Below, in pieces: positions 27,969-38,074 of a stretch of DNA of 64,000 nt. Within the stretch, counting starts at the first letter, position 1. Each line of letters begins with the position of its first letter. The DNA comes from Aliidiomarina maris (GTDB lineage: Bacteria > Pseudomonadota > Gammaproteobacteria > Enterobacterales > Alteromonadaceae): the NCBI RefSeq assembly GCF_003987335.1, contig NZ_PIPK01000001.1, positions 124,001 to 188,000 on the forward strand, in the 5' to 3' direction. Below the pieces are notes generated by a model. That model made no database searches and had not been told where the DNA came from. It saw only the letters and a list, made by a program, of their open reading frames with translations. Made by a program: the position numbers and the translations under genes.

Positions 27969-28955
27969 ATGACACAGCTTATTGTAGCCAAGCTCCCGCC
28001 CTTGTGCGCAAACTTAAGTAGCAACCAGCAGCCCTTTGCAGGCGAGCCTCTGAGCCCAATTATCGAGGGTGCAGCGGATACTGCCACGTTGCGGGTGGGA
28101 CTCCTCAATTTAATGCCAACCAAAGAAGTCACTGAACGTCAGTGGCTGCGCCTTATTGCGCTTGCGGCGCCGTCGATACCAGTCGAGTCCATAGGTTTGA
28201 CTTGGTTTAAACTCGCAGACTGGCAGTCGACCCATAGCGATCCGTTACACATGGCACGCTATTACCGCAGCATTGACACATTGTGGCGTCAGCCTAACAC
28301 ACTCAAGAATTTAGATGTGATGGTGATTACCGGCGCGCCGTTAGGGCAATTAGAATACCAACAGGTCGGCTATTGGCAGCAACTGCAGACGATTATGCAG
28401 CATTTGAATGCCGCCAAGATTGCCACCTTGTACTCTTGCTGGGCAGCGCAAGCGGCGTTATTTACCCAACATCAGGTAGCGACCGTGCGCAGGCAGCATA
28501 AAGTCAGTGGAGTGTTCCTGCAGCATCTTGAAATACCAAGTTTTGAAGCAGGAGTGAGTCAGCAAATAACTCAGCAATTACGCCAGCAATCTATCCCGTT
28601 AGTGATGCCCCATTCACGTTTCGCTCAACCGGCAACAGAAATGCTCGACGCGCTGATCGCCAACCCCCGCCACCCGTTACAAGGATTACTGCGGACGGAA
28701 GACGATGCATGCAGTTGTTTATTTGATGAGGCGACAGGGAATATGTTTTGGCTCGGTCACCCAGAGTATGAGGCTGAGACCCTTGCCCTTGAGTTTGAGC
28801 GCGACCAGCGGTTATCGCCAGCCACAAAGCCGCCCACTAATCAGGCAGCGACACTTGGGTATTCAGACTACCAATCCGATGAATTAGCTGGCATTTGGCA
28901 AGCGACGGGGGCCAACATGTTGGCTAGTTGGCTAACCTCCGTCACTCGCCGCTAA
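27969..28955 (+). CDS. metA: Homoserine O-acyltransferase, MetA family
   Basis: A 328-residue MetA-type enzyme that activates homoserine for methionine synthesis. The catalytic cysteine lies in LYSCWAAQAAL, the catalytic His/Glu in WLGHPEYEAETLA, and the NLMPTKEVTE segment near residue 50 is conserved. The specificity position after TGAPL is Gly, which in characterised MetA proteins goes with succinyl-CoA use. No good ribosome site was seen. The ATG is chosen, with an in-frame GTG six codons upstream as alternative. It is convergent with the sulfhydrylase gene. Confidence 0.93.
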   Translation: MTQLIVAKLPPLCANLSSNQQPFAGEPLSPIIEGAADTATLRVGLLNLMPTKEVTERQWLRLIALAAPSIPVESIGLTWFKLADWQSTHSDPLHMARYYRSIDTLWRQPNTLKNLDVMVITGAPLGQLEYQQVGYWQQLQTIMQHLNAAKIATLYSCWAAQAALFTQHQVATVRRQHKVSGVFLQHLEIPSFEAGVSQQITQQLRQQSIPLVMPHSRFAQPATEMLDALIANPRHPLQGLLRTEDDACSCLFDEATGNMFWLGHPEYEAETLALEFERDQRLSPATKPPTNQAATLGYSDYQSDELAGIWQATGANMLASWLTSVTRR

Positions 28956-28958
28956 ACA

Positions 28959-30248
28959 TTAGGCGTGTGCTAACGCCTGTTCAACGTCGGCAATAATATC
29001 GTCGATATGCTCAATACCCACAGAAATACGCACCAAGTCCTCACTGACCCCAGCTTTGACTAATTCCTCAGGTGATAATTGTCGATGGGTGGTACTAGCT
29101 GGGTGACAAGCTAACGATTTCGCATCCCCAATATTGACCAAACGTAGAATCAGCTGCAGTTGGTCGATAAAGCGAACCCCTGCTTCGCGACCGCCGGTCA
29201 AACCAAAACTAAGAATACCTGACGCTTTGCCAGCGCTAATTCGTTGCAAACGCTGATGATATGGACTGTCTTCAAGGCCTGCGTATTGTACCCAAGCTAC
29301 TTTCGGATGCTGTTGCAGATACTTAGCTAACGCTAGCGCGTTGTCGCAGTGACGTTCAATACGCAGCGCCAGAGTCTCTAGGCCTTGCAGTAAATTAAAT
29401 GCACTTTGCGCCGATAAAGTCGCGCCCGTGTTACGCAGCGGTACCACCCGTGCGCGCCCAATAAATGCCGCTTCACCGAGCGCTTCGGTGTAGACCACGC
29501 CATGGTAGGAAGGGTCCGGCTGATTGAGTTGCGGATAACGCGCAGGTTCCGCAGCCCAGTTAAAACGCCCGCCGTCGATAATAATGCCACCGACTGTGGT
29601 GCCATGACCGCCGATATATTTAGTCAGCGAGTGAATCACAATATCCGCGCCTAATTGCAGCGGCTTACATAGTACAGGGGTCGCGACAGTATTATCGACC
29701 ACTAAAGGCACACCTAAACGGTGCGCCGCTGCGGCCCATTTTTCAATATCCACCACATTGCCCGCTGGGTTCCCAATCGACTCGCAAAACACGAGTTTAG
29801 TTTTTTCATCGACAAGCTGAGCCAGCGCTTCGGTGTCGTCCTCGTCCACAAAACGCACTTCGATACCTTGCTGCGGTAACGAATGCGCAAATAAGTTGTA
29901 GGTACCACCGTATAACTTATTAATGCTGACAATGTTGTCCCCTGCCCGGGCTAACGTCTGAATTGTGTAGGTGATAGCCGCCATACCGGAAGCCAACGCC
30001 AAGGCACCAATGCCACCTTCAATCGCTGCTAAGCGTTGCTCCAGCACCGCATTGGTCGGATTCATAATGCGCGAGTAAATATTACCCTCAACTTTCAAAT
30101 CGAACAGATCAGCGCCGTGCTGAGTGTTATCAAAGGTGAACGACGTGGTGTGGTAAATCGGTACTGCCGCAGAGCGCACTGGCGCCTCAGACTGGTAACC
30201 ATGGTGAAGCGCTAAAGTTTCTAAACGTTGTGGTTGGGTCGTTGACAT
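28959..30248 (-). CDS. metY: O-acetyl/O-succinylhomoserine sulfhydrylase (MetY type)
   Basis: A 429-residue Cys/Met-metabolism PLP enzyme. The PLP lysine lies in SLTKYIGGHGTTVGG, and YSRIMNPTNAVLEQR and SLACHPASTTH are family motifs. The length matches MetY rather than MetB or MetZ. It makes homocysteine from activated homoserine and sulfide. AAAGGAGAGG stands just before the ATG, and MetJ-like boxes lie about 70-95 bases upstream. With metA adjacent, direct sulfhydrylation is the likely route to methionine. Confidence 0.92.
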   Translation of the reverse strand: MSTTQPQRLETLALHHGYQSEAPVRSAAVPIYHTTSFTFDNTQHGADLFDLKVEGNIYSRIMNPTNAVLEQRLAAIEGGIGALALASGMAAITYTIQTLARAGDNIVSINKLYGGTYNLFAHSLPQQGIEVRFVDEDDTEALAQLVDEKTKLVFCESIGNPAGNVVDIEKWAAAAHRLGVPLVVDNTVATPVLCKPLQLGADIVIHSLTKYIGGHGTTVGGIIIDGGRFNWAAEPARYPQLNQPDPSYHGVVYTEALGEAAFIGRARVVPLRNTGATLSAQSAFNLLQGLETLALRIERHCDNALALAKYLQQHPKVAWVQYAGLEDSPYHQRLQRISAGKASGILSFGLTGGREAGVRFIDQLQLILRLVNIGDAKSLACHPASTTHRQLSPEELVKAGVSEDLVRISVGIEHIDDIIADVEQALAHA

Positions 30249-30318
30249 AACCTCTCCTTTGGATAAACAAGTGCATTGACATGTGCAATGAAGCCGAATG
30301 AAACATATATAATCATAT

Positions 30319-30342
30319 AAGCGTATAGACGTCTACACGTCC
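30319..30342 (-). promoter_or_regulatory. MetJ operator: three tandem Met boxes before metY
   Basis: Read on the plus strand, the 8-mers are AAGCGTAT (5 of 8), AGACGTCT (8 of 8) and ACACGTCC (6 of 8) against the Met-box consensus AGACGTCT, directly abutting. MetJ binds two or more adjacent boxes with S-adenosylmethionine, so metY is probably methionine-repressed. MetJ itself is not in this window. Confidence 0.75.
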
Positions 30343-30397
30343 TTATTGTTTTTTATTCATTTTCTTATTTTTAACCGAGTTAAAAATTTCGCCACCC

Positions 30398-30429
30398 GTT
30401 AGTCAGAAGCACTAATAGTTAGCCGGAAG
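30398..30429 (+). repeat. 12-base direct repeat upstream of RND operon
   Basis: GTTAGTCAGAAG and GTTAGCCGGAAG (10 of 12 identical) start 20 bases apart, about two helical turns, 155-190 bases before the adaptor start. This is a candidate operator for an unlinked regulator; none is encoded next to the pump. Confidence 0.35.
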
Positions 30430-30584
30430 TAACGGTAGACTTTCAAGAATGTAAGATTAATTCGTTTATTTTCAATAATTTATAATTAATATGAAGATGG
30501 CACACGAGTTGCTAAATCATGCATATACAACTTAATAAGCACGCGCCTTGGGCGCTGTTCACTACAAAAGAAAGGACCGTTGTT

Positions 30585-31652
30585 ATGCGTACGCCACTAT
30601 TTGCCATTAGCTTGATGCTAGTCACCAGTAGTCTGTTAAGCGGCTGCCAAAATGCAGATGCCACCCAGCCAAGCCAAGTTGAAGTGCCGCCTGTCGCAGT
30701 TGAAGTCACGCCCGCGGCGCGCGCCACATTGCATGCCAGCATTCAAACCAGCACGGTGCTGGAGGCGCTCAATGAAGCCGATGTGACCCCACGAGTGAAT
30801 GGCGTGATTGAGCGCATTTTGGTCGAGGAAGGCGACCAAGTCACAGCAGGTCAGGTGTTGGCACAGCTTGATAGCGAGCGATTTCTTCAAGCTGTCAATC
30901 AAGTCGCAGCGGAATTACGCGGTGTTGAGCAGGAATTACAACGCATGCAAACCATGGCAAATCGTCAACTGGCTAGTTTAGATGCCTTGGAACGTTTACA
31001 GGCCAATCGCGATGCGCTGCAAGCGCGCTTACGCCTTGCCCAAATTGACTTAGAATCAGCCACTATTCGCGCCCCCATTGACGGCGTGATCAGCCGCCGC
31101 TATGCCAAAGTCGGTAATTTGGTCCAACTACACAGCGCTCAGAGTTTATTTCATATTGTTGATTTAAATAACCTGCAAGCAACGTTGCACATTCCCGAGC
31201 GTGACATCAGTCGCATTCGTGTCGGTCATCCAGTGGTACTTGCGTTCAACGATATGCAAGTGGATGCACAAGTGAGCCGGATTAGCCCAGCCGTTGATCG
31301 CGTTGCAGGCACTTTCCGTGTGCAAGTTGATATCGACAACCGCAGTCAGGGATTACGTGCTGGTATGTTTGCCCGTGCGCAGGTCCATTATGCAACCCAT
31401 ATCGACACCTTGCGCATCCCTAACGACGCAATTGTTGAGCTGGATGGTAAGTCCTATATCTACGTCATCGCGGAAGAACACTCCGAACGCCGCGCGATTC
31501 GCACGGGCATTCGCCAAGGTCAATGGGTGGAAGTCGTTGAGGGTGTGCACGAAGGCGAACAGGTTGTGGTGACCGGGCAAAACAATCTTCAAGATAACCG
31601 TAAAGTCGTCGCCATTGTTGCGGCTAACCAGCCACCACGTGCCGCTGAGTAA
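30585..31652 (+). CDS. RND efflux periplasmic adaptor lipoprotein
   Basis: A 355-residue membrane fusion protein. A signal peptide ends in a lipobox LSGC near residue 21. A lipoyl half-motif (VNGVIERILVEEGDQV), an alpha-helical hairpin (about residues 85-145) and the second half-motif (IRAPIDGVISRR) follow, then the beta-barrel domain. It bridges an inner-membrane RND pump to an outer-membrane channel. AAAGGA sits 8 bases before the chosen ATG; an in-frame upstream extension lacks these features. It is the first gene of a three-gene pump operon without an outer-membrane factor. Confidence 0.92.
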   Translation: MRTPLFAISLMLVTSSLLSGCQNADATQPSQVEVPPVAVEVTPAARATLHASIQTSTVLEALNEADVTPRVNGVIERILVEEGDQVTAGQVLAQLDSERFLQAVNQVAAELRGVEQELQRMQTMANRQLASLDALERLQANRDALQARLRLAQIDLESATIRAPIDGVISRRYAKVGNLVQLHSAQSLFHIVDLNNLQATLHIPERDISRIRVGHPVVLAFNDMQVDAQVSRISPAVDRVAGTFRVQVDIDNRSQGLRAGMFARAQVHYATHIDTLRIPNDAIVELDGKSYIYVIAEEHSERRAIRTGIRQGQWVEVVEGVHEGEQVVVTGQNNLQDNRKVVAIVAANQPPRAAE

Positions 31653-31663
31653 GGCGAAGTCAT

Positions 31664-34600
31664 ATGAGTATTGTACATGTTGCGGTTCGACGCCCAGTGA
31701 CGATAGCGATGTTTACCTTGGCGGTGCTTTTATTTGGTATGGTGAGTTTGAATCGCTTAGCTGTGACTTTGCTACCTGACCTCAGCTACCCCACCTTAAC
31801 CATCCGTACCGACTACCCAGGGGCTGCGCCTGCAGAGATTGAGCAATTGATCAACCGTCCGATTGAGGAAGCCTTAGGTACAGCCAGAGGCTTGAGCCAA
31901 CTGACCTCGATCGCCCGCGCCAATCAGTCAGATGTGATTCTGGAATTTGCATGGGGCACCGATATGGATATGGCGGGGCTTGAAGTGCGCGAAAAACTCG
32001 ACATGGTGACGTTGCCGTTAGACGTTGAGAAGCCCGTCATATTGCGCCTGAACCCAAGCATGGAGCCGATTATTCGCTTAGCATTGGCGCTCCCTGCTAA
32101 TCAACCTGCAGACAGCGACACCTTGAGTGCGTTGCGCCGGTATGCAGATGAAGATCTGAAGCGTAATTTAGAATCTACGCCCGGTGTGGCCTCTGTGCGC
32201 ATGGGGGGCGGCCTTGAGGATGAAGTTCAAGTGTTGGTCGATCAGGATGCGTTAAGCCGCCTTGATATCCCGATGACCACGGTGATGCAACGCTTGCGCG
32301 AAGAAAATATTAACCGTGCAGGCGGCCGCATTGAAACTGAACGCTTTGATTACTTGGTTCGCACACTCAACCAATTCCGTAGTATCGACGACATCCGCCA
32401 GGTATTCATCGCCGAGCGTAATGGTCGGTTGGTTCAACTACAGGACATCGCCACGGTACAAAGTGGGGCCAAAGACCGCACCTCAATTACCCGCCTGCAG
32501 GGGCGCGAAGCTGTTGAAGTCGCGTTATACAAAGAAGGCGACGCCAATACGGTGGCTGTTGCAGACGCGCTACAGCGTCGTCTACCGCGAGTGCGCGAGC
32601 AACTGCCCGCGGGTTACGAACTTATCATTATAAGCGATCAATCCACGTTTATTGCCAGCGCCATCGCCGAAGTTAAAAGTAACGCCATGGTCGGCGGCGC
32701 CTTAGCCATGCTGGTGATCTTCGTGTTCCTGCGCAAGCTTTGGCCGACCATTATTGTGTCGCTGGCCATCCCGGTATCGATTATTGCGGCTTTTATGCTG
32801 ATGCACGCTAGCGCTGTCAGTCTCAATATTATGTCACTTGGTGGTATCGCGCTCGCCGTCGGCTTACTCGTCGACAACGCCATTGTGGTACTTGAAAATA
32901 TTGCGCGGCGGCGTGAGCTCGGCGACGACCATCACAGCGCGGCGATTGAGGGCACCCGTGAAGTCGCGGGCGCTATTAGTGCATCAACATTGACCACCCT
33001 TGCCGTGTTTGTGCCGCTAATGTTCGTGACCGGACTAGCCGGTCAATTATTCAAAGACCAAGCACTCACCGTTACATTCGCGTTGCTTGCCTCCCTATTG
33101 GTGGCGCTGACGTTGATCCCAATGTTGGCTGCACGCCATCGTCAGCCAGCGACCAGTTCAACCACCGCAAATCACGCAATAGTGCCTGCTCATCCGGTTA
33201 AGCTCGGTCGTTTTCAACGCGGTATCAATCTGGTATGGCGCCGTCCTGTACGCTGGTTGACCTGGACACTACCTATTTATATTGGTTTTGGATTGCGCCG
33301 CTTCTGGGCCGCTATTGTTTGGCTTGCCAGCGCGATCTCGCGTCCGGGCTTACAACTATTTGACCGTGGCTATCACATACTGAGCAGAGGCTACGCTCGC
33401 TTGTTGACCGCGGCGCTAAAACAGCGTGTTGGGGTGTGTCTTGCAATTACGGCAGTGGCGCTAGCCAGCTATGGGCTGTTACCGCGCCTTGGCACCACAT
33501 TAATGCCCGATATGGCCCAACACGAGTTTTACTTTGATATTGAATTACCCTACGGCAGCCCGATTGAGCAAACAGACCAAGTACTGAGTAGCTTGCAGCA
33601 GCTATTGGTCGAACACCCGGATGTCACCCACACCTACAGTATTGCGGGGATTGGCAGCTTGCTTAACCCAACCCCCAATCAGGGCGGCGATTATTGGGGC
33701 CGTTTACAAGTGGTGATGCAATCCCACTTGAATACTCATCAATTAAACGCCAGTCAGCAACAACTACAAAGCCTGTTACGCCAGCATCTCAACAATTTCC
33801 CAGGGGTGAGTGCGCGCATCGCAGAACCTGAGCTGTTTACGCTAGCTCAGCCCATGGTGATTGAATTAGCCGGCTATGATTTACAAGCCTTGGCAAGCGC
33901 TAGTGAGCAGGTTGTGAATGCACTTTCACAGCAATCACGCTTTAGCGATATCCAGACCACCTTGCGTCAGGGGCAGCCCGAGTTAGAAATTCGTTTTGAC
34001 CATGTACGTTTAGCCAGTCTTGGGCTTAACGCCGGCGATATCGGCCAATTGCTAGCGCTTCAGGTCGGCGGTCGCGTCGCCACCCAATATAACTTGCTTG
34101 ACCGCCAAATCGATATTCGCGTGCGTTTAGATGAAGCGCAGCGCAGTAGTGTCGATGACATTGAGAATTTGATCATCAACCCTGGCCACCAGGTCGAGTT
34201 ACCATTGCGCGCCGTGGCCGAGATCACCCGTCAGTATGGGCCGGGCGAAATTACCCGCAGTGCGCAGCAACGTGTTGCATTAGTGAGTGCCAGCTTGACC
34301 CATGGTGATCTTGGTAGCGCAAGCGCCGAAGTCGCCCAGATGCTGGCACACCTTGATTTGCCCAACCAAGTGACCGCTAGAGTCGCCGGGCAAACCGAGG
34401 CGCAGCAACAGGCTTACCAGTCGCTCCTGTTCGCTCTCGCGCTGGCAATCTTCTTGGTTTACTTGGTGATGGCCTCGCAGTTCGAAAGTTTGGGCCATCC
34501 GTTACTCATTATGTTCACCCTACCGTTGGCTGGTGCAGGCTCGGTCATCGGATTGTGGCTGACCCAGACCCCGTTGAGCGTGGTGGTATTTATCGGTCTT

Positions 34601-34930
34601 ATCATGCTGGCAGGTATTGTCGTCAACAACGCCATTGTGCTGATTGACACCATCAACCAGCTGCGCAGCGCTGGCATGGAAAAATTTGAGGCCATTTCTC
34701 AAGCCTGTTTGCAACGTTTACGCCCGATTATGATGACCACGTTAACCACCATTCTAGGCTTATTGCCGTTGGCGATAGGCGCAGGTGAAGGCGCCGAAAT
34801 GCGTGCACCAATGGCTATTAGCGTCATTTTTGGCCTACTGTTTGCCAGCTTACTGACACTTGTGTACATCCCCGTGTTATATGCGCTATTTGACCGCAAA
34901 CGGTTTGTCAGCCAAGGAGACGCCGCATGA
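31664..34930 (+). CDS. RND efflux permease subunit 1
   Basis: A 1088-residue RND transporter with twelve membrane helices and two large periplasmic loops. The TM4 proton-relay segment reads GLLVDNAIVVLENI (one Asp, then Asn). The C-terminal half repeats with GIVVNNAIVLID. It is longer than the usual 1020-1050 residues because about 85 extra residues (roughly 490-575) with amphipathic and hydrophobic stretches lie between TM6 and TM7. It pumps drugs or other small molecules using proton flow. The start is 11 bases after the adaptor stop. Confidence 0.92.
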   Translation: MSIVHVAVRRPVTIAMFTLAVLLFGMVSLNRLAVTLLPDLSYPTLTIRTDYPGAAPAEIEQLINRPIEEALGTARGLSQLTSIARANQSDVILEFAWGTDMDMAGLEVREKLDMVTLPLDVEKPVILRLNPSMEPIIRLALALPANQPADSDTLSALRRYADEDLKRNLESTPGVASVRMGGGLEDEVQVLVDQDALSRLDIPMTTVMQRLREENINRAGGRIETERFDYLVRTLNQFRSIDDIRQVFIAERNGRLVQLQDIATVQSGAKDRTSITRLQGREAVEVALYKEGDANTVAVADALQRRLPRVREQLPAGYELIIISDQSTFIASAIAEVKSNAMVGGALAMLVIFVFLRKLWPTIIVSLAIPVSIIAAFMLMHASAVSLNIMSLGGIALAVGLLVDNAIVVLENIARRRELGDDHHSAAIEGTREVAGAISASTLTTLAVFVPLMFVTGLAGQLFKDQALTVTFALLASLLVALTLIPMLAARHRQPATSSTTANHAIVPAHPVKLGRFQRGINLVWRRPVRWLTWTLPIYIGFGLRRFWAAIVWLASAISRPGLQLFDRGYHILSRGYARLLTAALKQRVGVCLAITAVALASYGLLPRLGTTLMPDMAQHEFYFDIELPYGSPIEQTDQVLSSLQQLLVEHPDVTHTYSIAGIGSLLNPTPNQGGDYWGRLQVVMQSHLNTHQLNASQQQLQSLLRQHLNNFPGVSARIAEPELFTLAQPMVIELAGYDLQALASASEQVVNALSQQSRFSDIQTTLRQGQPELEIRFDHVRLASLGLNAGDIGQLLALQVGGRVATQYNLLDRQIDIRVRLDEAQRSSVDDIENLIINPGHQVELPLRAVAEITRQYGPGEITRSAQQRVALVSASLTHGDLGSASAEVAQMLAHLDLPNQVTARVAGQTEAQQQAYQSLLFALALAIFLVYLVMASQFESLGHPLLIMFTLPLAGAGSVIGLWLTQTPLSVVVFIGLIMLAGIVVNNAIVLIDTINQLRSAGMEKFEAISQACLQRLRPIMMTTLTTILGLLPLAIGAGEGAEMRAPMAISVIFGLLFASLLTLVYIPVLYALFDRKRFVSQGDAA

Positions 34931-37900
34931 ACGCTCAGAACCAAGCCTCAATTGCCGTGCTGCTGACCCGATTTGCGCTGCGTCGTCCTGTCACCGTGTG
35001 CATGGTGTTTCTAAGCATGCTGGTACTTGGCATGGTGGCGACACGGTTGCTGCCGCTGGAGAAGTTTCCCGGTGTCGATATTCCGCAAATTATGATTCAA
35101 GTGCCCTACCCCGACGCGTCCCCCGCCGAAGTTGAGCGCCTTATCACGCGGCCGTTGGAGGAGGCGTTAGCAAGCATGACAGGGGTACGGGAGATGCGCT
35201 CATTCTCGCGCGAAAATGGCGTCGATTTAGTACTCGACTTTGCCTGGGATGAAAACATTAACGCGCGTAACCTCGAAGTGCGCGAACAAATTGACCGTAT
35301 CCGGCCGTTATTACCTGCGGATGTCGAGCGCGTGTTTGTTTACCAGTTCAATACCGACGATATGCCCGTATTTCAGTTGCGCATCAGCAGTGAGCAAGAC
35401 TTAAAATTCGCCTGGGATTTACTTGAGCGTCACCTAAAACGCCCGATGGAGCGTGTCGAGGGCGTGTCACGTGTACAGCTGTACGGTGTAGACAAGCGCG
35501 ATATCGTGATTCGCCTGGACGAACAACGTATGGCCCACATGCAGATCACCAGTGCACAAGTGCGTGAGCGCTTAAACCAAGCTAACTTTGCACTCAGTGC
35601 AGGTTACCTTGACACCAGTGACAGCCGTTTATTGATTAAACCTGTGGGTGAGTTTCGTCACTTAGACGACATCGGTGCGGTGCACATCACCCAGCATATC
35701 CAATTGAAGGACATTGCTGAAATTGGTTACGAATTGCCGCCGCGGCGCGATGGCCGTCATTTTAATCAAAGCTATGCTATCGGTATGGACGTGTTTAAAG
35801 AATCAACCGCCAACTTGGTGGAGGTATCTGAACGTGCATTAGCAGTGGTGCAGGCGGCATCTGAGCACCCACAATTTGCTCATATTGATCTGATGTTGAT
35901 GGACGATACCGCCGCCAGTGTAAAAACCTCGCTGCATGACTTGCTGATGGCCGGATTACTCGGTGCTTTTTTATCTGTGGTGGTGCTTTACGTCTTCTTA
36001 CGCTCGTTGGCGACCACTTTAATCGTAGTATTGTCAGTGCCGGTGGCGATTTTCCTGACCCTTGCGGTGATGTACCTACTTGGCTACAGCCTGAATATTC
36101 TATCCATGATGGGTTTGATGCTTGCAGTCGGGATGCTAGTCGATAATGCCGTGGTGGTGACCGAGAGTATTCAACAGGAAGGCGATGCCGAACGTGGGGT
36201 TGAGAAAGTTGCCTTAGCGGTGCTGGCAGGTACGTTAACCACAGCCATTGTATTTTTGCCCACCATATTCGGTGCCAAAGTTGAAATCACCGTACTGCTT
36301 GAACACGTCGCTATCGCGATTTGTATTTCGTTGCTAACCTCTTTGCTGGTATCAAAGACCATGATACCCCTGTTGGTTAGCCGTTTACCGGCCCGCTTCT
36401 TTGTCGTTACCGAACGCCGTAGCTGGTTAAAGCAAGGGTATCTGAAAAGCTTGGCGTGGAGCCAACGTCACCCTAAAGTCACCACATTTGTACTACTTGG
36501 GTTACTCGTAGCCACCGTGATACCCCTTGGGCAAGTCAGTGGCGACCAAACCGATGTCGCGTTTAATGACCGCATTTACCTAAATTATCATCTGAATGGT
36601 CAGTATCGCTTAGCCGAGGTACAAGCGGATGTCGCAAAGATGGAAGCTTACCTATATGCCAACCAGGATGCATTTGAAGTTGACCATGTGTATTCCTATT
36701 TCGCTCCGACCCATGCGTTTTCCATGCTGCTATTAAAGCCAGATCGGCGCTTGTCAGTGGCGGAAATTCAACAACGCGTGCGCGAAAATTGGCCTACCTT
36801 AGTGCGCAGTGAGCCGCAATTTGGATTCCGCGGCGGCAACAACGGTGTCCAAGTCACCCTTACCGGTCCATCTACCACCCGTTTACAGCAATTAGCGGAT
36901 GGTCTGGTGCCCCGATTGGCTGCGATCCCTGGCCTTGACGATGTGCGTTCAGAAGCCGATGGCACGCAGTACGAACTTCAAGTCGAAGTGAACCGTGAAC
37001 GGGTGCAGCGTTTAGGGATCACCACGCAACACATCGCCGGTGTGATTAGCACCGCTTTGCGCGGCGACCAACTGCGCTCGTTTCGCCATCACCCAAGTGG
37101 CGAGATACGCATTCAGCTAACCTACGATAACCAACTACAGTACTCATTAGAGCGTTTGCAAGGTTTAATCGTCGCCAGTATTGATGGTCAGCAATTTAGC
37201 TTAGAGCAGCTCGCCGAGGTAAGCGTCAAGCCGCGCATTAGTACCATTCGACGCTATGATAGACAGACGTCACTGCGCATTAATGCCAACCTGGACGAGC
37301 TTTCGATTCAGCAGGCGCGCGCTGCTATCACCACGCTTATGCAGCAGCAATCTCTTGATGATGGCTATAGCTGGAGCCTTGACGGTGGTTTTCGCAGTTT
37401 TGCAGAAACCAGCAGCATCATGCAGGTCAACATGTTACTGGCGCTATGTCTGATTTATATGGTGATGGCTGCGTTATTTGAATCGCTGCTGTTGCCAAAT
37501 GCCGTGATAGGCTCTTTAGTGCTGGCCTTGTGCGGCGTATTTTGGGCGCTGTGGGTGACCAATACCCCGCTAGATATGATGGCAATGATTGGCATGCTGA
37601 TCCTGATGGGCGTGGTGGTTAATAATGGCATCGTATTGGTGGATCGTATCAATCAGTTACGCGAGCAGATGCCTCTACAAGACGCCGTGCTGCTGGCAGC
37701 TGATCAGCGCGTGCGCCCGATTATGATGACCGTGAGTACCACTATGTTGGGCCTGCTGCCCCTTGCGTTTGGTGGTGCTCAAATCGGTGGTGACGGACCA
37801 CCCTACGCGCCGATGGCTATCGCAATCATTGGCGGATTGCTGTTTTCCACCCTGACCAGCCTGTATTTTGTGCCCCACGCCTATTGCCGCTTACTCGCGT

Positions 37901-37974
37901 GGAAAGCCCATTGGCATGGCGTTGGTCAATACAGCGCAACCCCAAGCGCAGCAAGGGCTGGGGCCAAAGGCTGA
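34927..37974 (+). CDS. RND efflux permease subunit 2
   Basis: A 1015-residue RND permease overlapping the first by 4 bases (ATGA). It has the N-terminal RRPVTVCMVFLSML helix, PLEKFPGVDIP, the TM4 relay GMLVDNAVVVTESI and the C-terminal GVVVNNGIVLVDRI. It differs clearly from the first permease, so this is not a recent duplication. Coupled tandem permeases with one adaptor resemble MdtABC of E. coli, which assembles a mixed trimer; the same is inferred here. The substrate is unknown. Confidence 0.92.
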   Translation: MNAQNQASIAVLLTRFALRRPVTVCMVFLSMLVLGMVATRLLPLEKFPGVDIPQIMIQVPYPDASPAEVERLITRPLEEALASMTGVREMRSFSRENGVDLVLDFAWDENINARNLEVREQIDRIRPLLPADVERVFVYQFNTDDMPVFQLRISSEQDLKFAWDLLERHLKRPMERVEGVSRVQLYGVDKRDIVIRLDEQRMAHMQITSAQVRERLNQANFALSAGYLDTSDSRLLIKPVGEFRHLDDIGAVHITQHIQLKDIAEIGYELPPRRDGRHFNQSYAIGMDVFKESTANLVEVSERALAVVQAASEHPQFAHIDLMLMDDTAASVKTSLHDLLMAGLLGAFLSVVVLYVFLRSLATTLIVVLSVPVAIFLTLAVMYLLGYSLNILSMMGLMLAVGMLVDNAVVVTESIQQEGDAERGVEKVALAVLAGTLTTAIVFLPTIFGAKVEITVLLEHVAIAICISLLTSLLVSKTMIPLLVSRLPARFFVVTERRSWLKQGYLKSLAWSQRHPKVTTFVLLGLLVATVIPLGQVSGDQTDVAFNDRIYLNYHLNGQYRLAEVQADVAKMEAYLYANQDAFEVDHVYSYFAPTHAFSMLLLKPDRRLSVAEIQQRVRENWPTLVRSEPQFGFRGGNNGVQVTLTGPSTTRLQQLADGLVPRLAAIPGLDDVRSEADGTQYELQVEVNRERVQRLGITTQHIAGVISTALRGDQLRSFRHHPSGEIRIQLTYDNQLQYSLERLQGLIVASIDGQQFSLEQLAEVSVKPRISTIRRYDRQTSLRINANLDELSIQQARAAITTLMQQQSLDDGYSWSLDGGFRSFAETSSIMQVNMLLALCLIYMVMAALFESLLLPNAVIGSLVLALCGVFWALWVTNTPLDMMAMIGMLILMGVVVNNGIVLVDRINQLREQMPLQDAVLLAADQRVRPIMMTVSTTMLGLLPLAFGGAQIGGDGPPYAPMAIAIIGGLLFSTLTSLYFVPHAYCRLLAWKAHWHGVGQYSATPSAARAGAKG

Positions 37975-38074
37975 TAACCGCGGTTAGATTTGCTACAATA
38001 GCATGCCTTAATTTACTTCATCCTTTTATACGTCATTTTGCTCACGCAAACTAAAACGGGGAAGATAGGCATTT

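Larger units (their letters stand above)
30249..30584. other. Divergent metY/RND intergenic region
   Basis: 336 bases without a gene. It contains the tandem Met-box array toward metY and an AT-rich stretch. A 12-base direct repeat with a 20-base period follows, then a perfect -10-like TATAAT at 30481-30486 with no convincing -35, which could serve the RND operon. Confidence 0.6.

Noticed and set aside
31664-37974. Tandem duplication of RND permease genes
   Set aside because: The two proteins differ clearly along their length and match the known two-permease arrangement, so a recent duplication is not supported.
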